Assembly (NCBI RefSeq): GCF_008084145.1
Contig: NZ_VSDO01000004.1
Span: forward strand, 324,202 to 388,201
Direction: 5' to 3'
Source: Paenibacillus faecis
GTDB taxonomy: Bacteria; Bacillota; Bacilli; Paenibacillales; Paenibacillaceae
DNA: 64,000 nucleotides
Part shown: positions 59,286 through 64,000 of the stretch, piece by piece
Layout: each line of letters starts with the position of its first letter
Position numbering within the stretch: the first letter of the stretch is position 1
Translations under genes and position numbers: made by a program
The notes under the pieces: model-generated
Seen by the model: only the letters and a program-made list of their open reading frames with translations
Told to the model about the DNA's origin: nothing
The model's database searches: none

Positions 59286-60836
59286 ATGAGAATGAGGCAA
59301 GGAATGGATAGGTTGTGGTGGCTTGCCTGCATCGTGCTGTTCGTTTTGATTACGGGATGCCAGTCGGGGGAGAACGGCAATGCAAATCCTGTTCAAGGGA
59401 AGGAGCAGGGCCTTACTTTGTTGCGCGAGCCGCTTAAAACGGTCGGGAGCAAGGACGGGACGGTTCAAATTTCCGTTCCGGAGTCTTGGTGGTTGGATGA
59501 AGGGGACCATACCTACGGAAGTACCCGTCTTGTACTTCACGGCTATGGAACAAATCGAACTCTTGTAACTTTAAGCATTATGCAGGAACTTCGCGCGGAT
59601 GCTAGCGAAGGAATGACTCTCGAAGTATGGGAGAAAGAGTTGGATAAAGAGTATGCGAGTGTTGATGTACAAGTCGTCCAAACCGTAGAGATCGATGGGG
59701 TTACGGCAAAAGAGAGATATATCATGCGAATACATAATAACGCAACGGAATATGTAATGCAGACATTTTTAGAAAAGGAAGATGCATTTTACTTAATAGA
59801 AATTACCGGCCCGGAGGCGTCTTCTCACCCAAAAGAGGAGTCCCGGAAACTAATGTCGACGTTTAAAGTTCTGAAACCTGCGGAGAAGGAGCAATTTATA
59901 GAATATCAAAGTGAAACGATCGTTAATAATGATCAATCCTTGCAAATCAAGGTCCCTTTGAAATGGAACAAGATGAGGACCCCGTATGATCAAGTCGCCG
60001 AGTTTATACTGCACGACGACAGGAATGCCCAATTATTAGTTGCTAGGGTGTTCGAGTCGAAAATGACGGAAGGGAAAGAACCTGAGGCGATTGTCAATGA
60101 GAGGTTCGATTCTCTTCAACTAGTGGGACACGGTGAGAAGACCGGCTGGAGAAATCTTACCATTGACGGTCAGCCGGCGTACCAGTTGGAAGGAAGAACG
60201 GAGTTGGAGGGGGAAAAGCGAGGAGTACTGATGACAGGGCTAAAAAAAGGGAACGCTTATTATTTTTTAACGGTCACATGCCCACCCGAAGATTTTGTTT
60301 CACACAAAAGGGAGTATAAACGTATTGTGGATTCCTTCAAAGTGCTGAAAGAGGTAGAAGAACCAAACCTTTCATTTGACTTCAGTAAGGAAAAATCCAA
60401 GGTATTCAAAAATAAACGTGCTTCAATGAAGGTCGAGCTTACCGAGGTATGGAAAGAATTTAAGCTGTTTGATGATGGTGAGATTGAGCTGCGTCACGAT
60501 GGCAGCGACAACACCCTTTTTACGGCATATGCCGAAGACGCCGCTGGACTCGAATCCGTAACAATGGAAGATGCTTACCAACTCTATATCGAGAGTTTAG
60601 CGCTGGAAAATCCCAGTTGGACCAAGCCCGAACCCATCAACATCAAAGGTTATGAAGCGATTTATTTTAAAGGAACTGGAATCTTCAATGGGAGAAGGGC
60701 GATGGTAATCATGGCGATTACCCGCTCATCACGTCAATTTACCCAAATGATGTTTATAGGGGAGCAGGATTTTATGGAAGCTAACGAGGATTGGTTTAAA
60801 AAAGCTCTGACCACATACAAGGAAACTCTGGACTAA
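59286..60836 (+). CDS. Lipoprotein with three PsbP-like repeats
   Basis: A 516-residue lipoprotein with lipobox LITGC near residue 25. Three similar domains (about 50-200, 205-355 and 360-514) each show a beta-rich PsbP/DUF1795-like pattern: VQISVPESWW.., LQIKVPLKWNKM.., MKVELTEVWKEF.. at their starts, and YYLI- or YYFL-type strands later. It may bind a surface ligand, but no function is known. GGGAGG precedes the ATG at 59286. Codon use is less GC-rich than in its neighbours, suggesting later acquisition. A terminator follows. Confidence 0.7.
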   Translation: MRMRQGMDRLWWLACIVLFVLITGCQSGENGNANPVQGKEQGLTLLREPLKTVGSKDGTVQISVPESWWLDEGDHTYGSTRLVLHGYGTNRTLVTLSIMQELRADASEGMTLEVWEKELDKEYASVDVQVVQTVEIDGVTAKERYIMRIHNNATEYVMQTFLEKEDAFYLIEITGPEASSHPKEESRKLMSTFKVLKPAEKEQFIEYQSETIVNNDQSLQIKVPLKWNKMRTPYDQVAEFILHDDRNAQLLVARVFESKMTEGKEPEAIVNERFDSLQLVGHGEKTGWRNLTIDGQPAYQLEGRTELEGEKRGVLMTGLKKGNAYYFLTVTCPPEDFVSHKREYKRIVDSFKVLKEVEEPNLSFDFSKEKSKVFKNKRASMKVELTEVWKEFKLFDDGEIELRHDGSDNTLFTAYAEDAAGLESVTMEDAYQLYIESLALENPSWTKPEPINIKGYEAIYFKGTGIFNGRRAMVIMAITRSSRQFTQMMFIGEQDFMEANEDWFKKALTTYKETLD

Positions 60837-60863
60837 CCGTGAAATCTTCCCCACTCGGTACGC

Positions 60864-60889
60864 AGGGATGGCGCTCAGCCATCCCTTTT
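60864..60889 (+). terminator. Terminator after the PsbP-like lipoprotein
   Basis: GGGATGGC pairs with GCCATCCC, followed by TTTT. It overlaps the 3' end of the convergent YitT-like gene. Confidence 0.75.
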
Positions 60890-61531
60890 GTTGCGCCAGG
60901 CCATTTGCAAAACGGGCGGAAATGAAACGCGGTAGAGCCAGCTCACGATTCGGGTGGACAGCCACTGGCAGAGCAGCGCCTGGATCACGATCTGCCAGTT
61001 GATCACAACGGCCGTAAGGAGGAAGATGAAGCCGTTCATCCAGAACAGGGCTTTGCCGGGATCCACTTTCTTCTGTTTGGAAAGGGCGAGCGCGACGAAT
61101 CCGATCCCGCCGTTGGACACTCTTTGCTTGAGCAGAAGGGTAATGCCGAGGCCGAGAAAGATGGAGCCGATCAAGAGGTCGAGCCAGATGTTCTCGAAGG
61201 GAGAGCGGAAGTAAACCTCGAAGAAATTGACGGATACCGCGGTCGTCGTGATGACGCCGATCGTGCCCACCGCGCTGATTTTACCCAGATACTGTATCGA
61301 AGTGATCAGAAAGAGAAAGTTCATCAGCCATAACCCGATGCTCATCGGCAGTTGAAACCAGTAGTTCAGCAGCACCGCGAGACCCGCGGCCCCGCCGGAG
61401 GGAATGGCGTGTGGAAATAAAAAGACGGCCATGGCAAACCCCTGAATCATGGAGCCGGCAAAAATCATGGAGCCTTTTTGGAGAGAACGGCGAACAAGAT
61501 AGGCTTTGGTTCTGCGTGTTAATAAATTCAC
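60875..61531 (-). CDS. YitT-family membrane protein
   Basis: A 218-residue protein with about six membrane helices of the YitT/DUF161 type (GFAMAVFLFPHAIPSGGAAG, LLIGSIFLGLGITLLLKQR, GGIGFVALAL). The usual cytoplasmic DUF2179 domain is absent or very short. GTG at 61531 follows AAGGATGG and is preferred over the longer frame starting at 61654. Function is not established. The gene stands alone. Confidence 0.8.
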   Translation of the reverse strand: MNLLTRRTKAYLVRRSLQKGSMIFAGSMIQGFAMAVFLFPHAIPSGGAAGLAVLLNYWFQLPMSIGLWLMNFLFLITSIQYLGKISAVGTIGVITTTAVSVNFFEVYFRSPFENIWLDLLIGSIFLGLGITLLLKQRVSNGGIGFVALALSKQKKVDPGKALFWMNGFIFLLTAVVINWQIVIQALLCQWLSTRIVSWLYRVSFPPVLQMAWRNKRDG

Positions 61532-61671
61532 AAGGGACCATCCTTTATTCGAGATGAAGGCATTGGTTCGGGCCAGTCCTACAGCCTGCTTGTCACAAGT
61601 GTATGCTGGCCGGACATCGAACATGCCTTCAATCCATGGAACCGGATGTTCCAACTACCACGCATTTATTT

Positions 61672-62595
61672 TCAGAGCTGAGGGTAGATCTCCTCCCAAA
61701 CGGCGTTCAAGATCCCCTGCATATTTTCTTCCTGACTGTTGATGGCGACCACCGCATCCCGTTCGGGAAGGACGATGCAGAATTGTCCGTACATGCCGTC
61801 GGCCCGGTAGGCCCCGTGCGTGCAGCGCCAAAATTGATAGCCGTAACCGGCCCCCCAGTCACCGCCGTCTTCGGGCGTGGCGACCTGCTTGCTCGTCGCC
61901 AGATCGATCCAGGCGGCGGAGACTAGTCGTCGGCCTTTCCACACCCCCCGGCGCAGCAAAAACTCCCCAAACCGGCTCAATTCTTCGGTGGTTAAATACA
62001 ATCCGGTGCAGCCGAGCGTTCGGCCAAGCGGACAGGTATCCCAACGCACGTCATCGATTCCCATAGGTTCGAACAAGCGGGGGACCAGGTAATCCTTCAC
62101 CGTCTGCCCGGTTACGGCCTCCAGCATGGCCGAAATCATATAGGTATCCCCGCTGCTGTATGTGAACAATTCCCCGGGAGGTCGGTCCAGCGGCCGGGAT
62201 AAATAATGCTTCACCCAGTCGGGCTCCTCCAGCACGGCTCTCTCCTCATAAGTTAAAGGCGGGGTATCATGGCCGCTGGACATCCGCAGCAGATCGATCA
62301 ACCGGATTTGTGCGGGATCCAGGGCTTCGGAGGCGCAGGAAGCCCGATCCGAACCGGCCTCGGGAAACACGTCTCCGATCCGCGTATCCAAATCCAGCCG
62401 TCCTTCCTCAAGGGCGAGGCCGACCGCCATACTCGTAAAAGATTTGCTGACGGAATGCTGTAAACGACGAATGTCGTCGGCACCCGCAAAATTTTCCGCC
62501 CCTACCGCCTCGCCATGCTGCACTACGCGAACGGAAAAAACATGAAGCCCTTCACGCTCAAGCCTTGCCTGAAACGCGGACAGATTCAGCGCCAT
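61672..62595 (-). CDS. Serine hydrolase of the beta-lactamase/penicillin-binding class C fold
   Basis: A 307-residue protein. The nucleophile lies in SVSK at residues 48-51. A Tyr motif YSSGD appears near 150, a variant of YxN. There is no clear KTG; the region near residue 280 reads DGMYGQFC. No signal peptide is visible, so it is probably cytoplasmic. Such enzymes are often esterases or D-aminopeptidases rather than true beta-lactamases. The ATG at 62595 has AAAGGAGG upstream. A perfect palindrome lies 52 bases upstream and a LacI regulator is divergent, so expression is probably sugar-controlled. Confidence 0.82.
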   Translation of the reverse strand: MALNLSAFQARLEREGLHVFSVRVVQHGEAVGAENFAGADDIRRLQHSVSKSFTSMAVGLALEEGRLDLDTRIGDVFPEAGSDRASCASEALDPAQIRLIDLLRMSSGHDTPPLTYEERAVLEEPDWVKHYLSRPLDRPPGELFTYSSGDTYMISAMLEAVTGQTVKDYLVPRLFEPMGIDDVRWDTCPLGRTLGCTGLYLTTEELSRFGEFLLRRGVWKGRRLVSAAWIDLATSKQVATPEDGGDWGAGYGYQFWRCTHGAYRADGMYGQFCIVLPERDAVVAINSQEENMQGILNAVWEEIYPQL

Positions 62596-62646
62596 CTTGG
62601 TTCCTCCTTTATGAGACACTCCAATCCGAATAAAGAAAGGATATTA

Positions 62647-62672
62647 AGTATAGGGAAACGTTTCCCTATACT
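62647..62672. promoter_or_regulatory. 26-bp perfect palindrome with GGGAAACGTTTCCC core
   Basis: The arms AGTATAGGGAAAC and GTTTCCCTATACT are exact reverse complements. The TATACT arm can also serve as a -10 for the minus-strand hydrolase gene. The core is repeated at 62895-62910. Confidence 0.8.
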
Positions 62673-62817
62673 TTTCTGTGGTTTATCTAAGACGATCGTA
62701 AAGGAGCGCCGCAAAAATGTCAATAACATGCCAAGCTGCGGGGGAACTCATTGGAAAATGGTGTAAATCAACTTTGTAAGCGCATTAAATCAAGAGACCC
62801 GCTTTAAAAATTGATTA

Positions 62818-62847
62818 TTGACAACTCGGAAACATCGGGTGCATAAT
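62818..62847 (+). promoter_or_regulatory. Promoter of the LacI gene
   Basis: TTGACA (62818-62823), 18 bases, then CATAAT (62842-62847). The second palindrome lies about 48 bases downstream of the -10. The rest of 62596-62986 holds no gene. Confidence 0.65.
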
Positions 62848-62894
62848 GTTATCCATCGAAAGAATGTCTTGCCATGGGCTGGATTTACCCTGAA

Positions 62895-62910
62895 CGGGAA
62901 ACGTTTCCCG
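62895..62910. promoter_or_regulatory. 16-bp palindrome, second LacI-type operator
   Basis: CGGGAAACGTTTCCCG is perfectly symmetric and shares its 14-bp core with the palindrome at 62647-62672. Centres are 243 bp apart. Confidence 0.8.
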
Positions 62911-62986
62911 AAAACAATGGAAATCCTGAAATCCCCGATCCACCCAGGTGGGATAAGGCATTATAGCAGAGGTGGTCCGTAAGAAA

Positions 62987-64000
62987 ATGAATATAAAAGA
63001 CATTGCAAGGCTCTCCGGAGTTGGCATTTCCACCGTTTCCAGAGTTTTAAATAATACGGGATTTGTAAGCGATGCCACCCGGACCAAAGTGATGGAAGTG
63101 GTAAAGAAGTACAACTATATCCCTAACAGCAGCGCACGCAACCTGAAGATGACGCAGTCCAACACGATTGCGCTTATGGTTAAAGGGATATCCAACCCGT
63201 TCTTTTCCAACATGATTAAAGAAGTCGAACGCCAGGTGAACCTCCGGGGCTGTCCGCTGCTGATCCAACATGTCGAAGACGGCAGCGACGAGATTAACGC
63301 GGCGCTTCAACTGGTCAAAGAGAAAAATTTGTACGGCGTTATTTTTATGGGGGGAACCTACGATCACTCCGAAGAGAAGTTCCGGCAGCTCAATATTCCC
63401 TTCGTTCTGACCACAATCACGACGACCCAGGAAGTGGATCCCACGGTCTTCTCCAGCGTCATCATCGACGATGTCCAGGAGGCCTACAAGGCGACAAGTT
63501 ACTTGATTTCCCTGGGACATACGAAGATCAGCTTCCTGGCCCGGTTTCCGCTTGTACAGCATACGACGGGGAACCGGCGGCTGCTCGGTTACATCAAGGC
63601 GCTTGAGGAGCATGGCATTCCTTACGACCCTTCCCTGGTCGAGGATTGCGAGTACAGCCCAAGCTCGGGATTCACCGCCACGAAACGGCTGATGAACAAG
63701 AACAAAGATATGACCGCGGTGTTCGCGGCCTCGGATACGATCGCGATCGGGGCGGCCAAGGCGATTCTTTCCTCGGGTTTGTCCATCCCGGGCGACATTT
63801 CGGTCATCGGCTTCGACGGGATCGAGATGGCGGAGTACTACCACCCTTCCTTGGACACCATCAGCCAGCCGGGGGTAGATATGGCGAAGGCCAGCGTGGA
63901 AATCCTGTTCGACCTGATTACGGGTCAGTCGACCAACAAGCATGTCGTGTTTGATTCCGTGCTGGTCAAGCGGGGGTCCTGCAAGAAAATCGGCAAATAA
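62987..64000 (+). CDS. LacI-family transcriptional regulator
   Basis: A 337-residue regulator that ends exactly at the window edge. The helix-turn-helix reads IKDIARLSGVGISTVSRVLN and the hinge NSSARNLKM. The sensor domain has NTIALMVKGISNPFFSNM and TAVFAASDTIAIGAAKAILS. The ATG at 62987 is used, after AGAGGTGG; a GTG within that site (62972) is less likely. The two palindromes upstream are its probable operators, giving autoregulation and control of the divergent hydrolase. More target genes may lie beyond 64000. Confidence 0.88.
   Translation: MNIKDIARLSGVGISTVSRVLNNTGFVSDATRTKVMEVVKKYNYIPNSSARNLKMTQSNTIALMVKGISNPFFSNMIKEVERQVNLRGCPLLIQHVEDGSDEINAALQLVKEKNLYGVIFMGGTYDHSEEKFRQLNIPFVLTTITTTQEVDPTVFSSVIIDDVQEAYKATSYLISLGHTKISFLARFPLVQHTTGNRRLLGYIKALEEHGIPYDPSLVEDCEYSPSSGFTATKRLMNKNKDMTAVFAASDTIAIGAAKAILSSGLSIPGDISVIGFDGIEMAEYYHPSLDTISQPGVDMAKASVEILFDLITGQSTNKHVVFDSVLVKRGSCKKIGK

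Noticed and set aside
61672..62595. True beta-lactamase
   Set aside because: There is no signal peptide, the Tyr motif is YSS rather than YxN, and no KTG motif is visible; a general serine hydrolase is the safer call.

Overview
The window reads as chromosomal DNA of a spore-forming Gram-positive bacterium, most likely Paenibacillus or a close relative. It carries a CotF-like coat protein, Spo0M, S-layer-homology (SLH) proteins, an AraR-type repressor, a GlnK/GlnL two-component pair, many lipobox lipoproteins, strong AGGAGG-type ribosome binding sites and frequent TTG starts. Most genes are GC-rich. One short stretch (about 42.9-45.4 kb) is visibly richer in AT. I see no rRNA, tRNA or CRISPR array.

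Layout. 0-7.7 kb: an orphan DUF4261 gene, a broken SLH gene, an amidinotransferase-fold hydrolase and a glycerate/gluconate-type locus (GntP permease, glycerate kinase, CdaR regulator). 7.9-13.3 kb: an amino-acid (probably glutamine) ABC importer followed by GlnK/GlnL. 13.9-21.2 kb: a self-standing GntR regulator with a membrane protein, sporulation genes, a small lipoprotein, a kinase-fold protein and an EamA transporter. 21.8-31.7 kb: a sucrose/fructan-type operon (solute-binding protein, two permeases, GH32 hydrolase, MalT-like activator) under a LacI repressor. 31.8-42.3 kb: an arabinan utilisation regulon (AraR, AraNPQ-like importer, GH51 arabinofuranosidase, a 1439-residue cell-wall-anchored GH43 arabinanase). 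42.9-45.4 kb: a decayed integrative element with a broken serine recombinase, a LUD protein and a Crp/Fnr regulator. 46-64 kb: a MATE pump, lipoproteins, a YesM/YesN-type two-component system with a solute-binding protein, an MHYT-GGDEF-EAL protein, udk, a TraB/GumN protein, an Lrp/AhpD pair, a YitT protein, a serine hydrolase and a second LacI regulator.

Regulation is legible in the DNA. The arabinose promoter carries three AraR-like operators and a consensus cre. The sucrose promoter carries two LacI-type operators over its -35 and spacer, plus a consensus cre. The GntP promoter has a palindrome upstream and a near-consensus cre. The last LacI gene is flanked by two palindromes that share a core.

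The most unusual signal lies between the genes. Nine intergenic elements of about 165-210 bp fall into four unrelated sequence families. All share one architecture: four short palindromic units, the first two in one orientation and the last two inverted, placed almost exactly symmetrically about the element centre (unit spacing about 42-51 / 61-74 / 42-51 bp). One element forms the exact centre of a 331-bp MITE with terminal inverted repeats and a 9-bp target duplication. That MITE has inserted into an element of another family, and removing it in silico restores that element's symmetry. Several elements lie beside degenerate short-unit tandem arrays found 3' of genes. I know of no described family with this four-unit plan.
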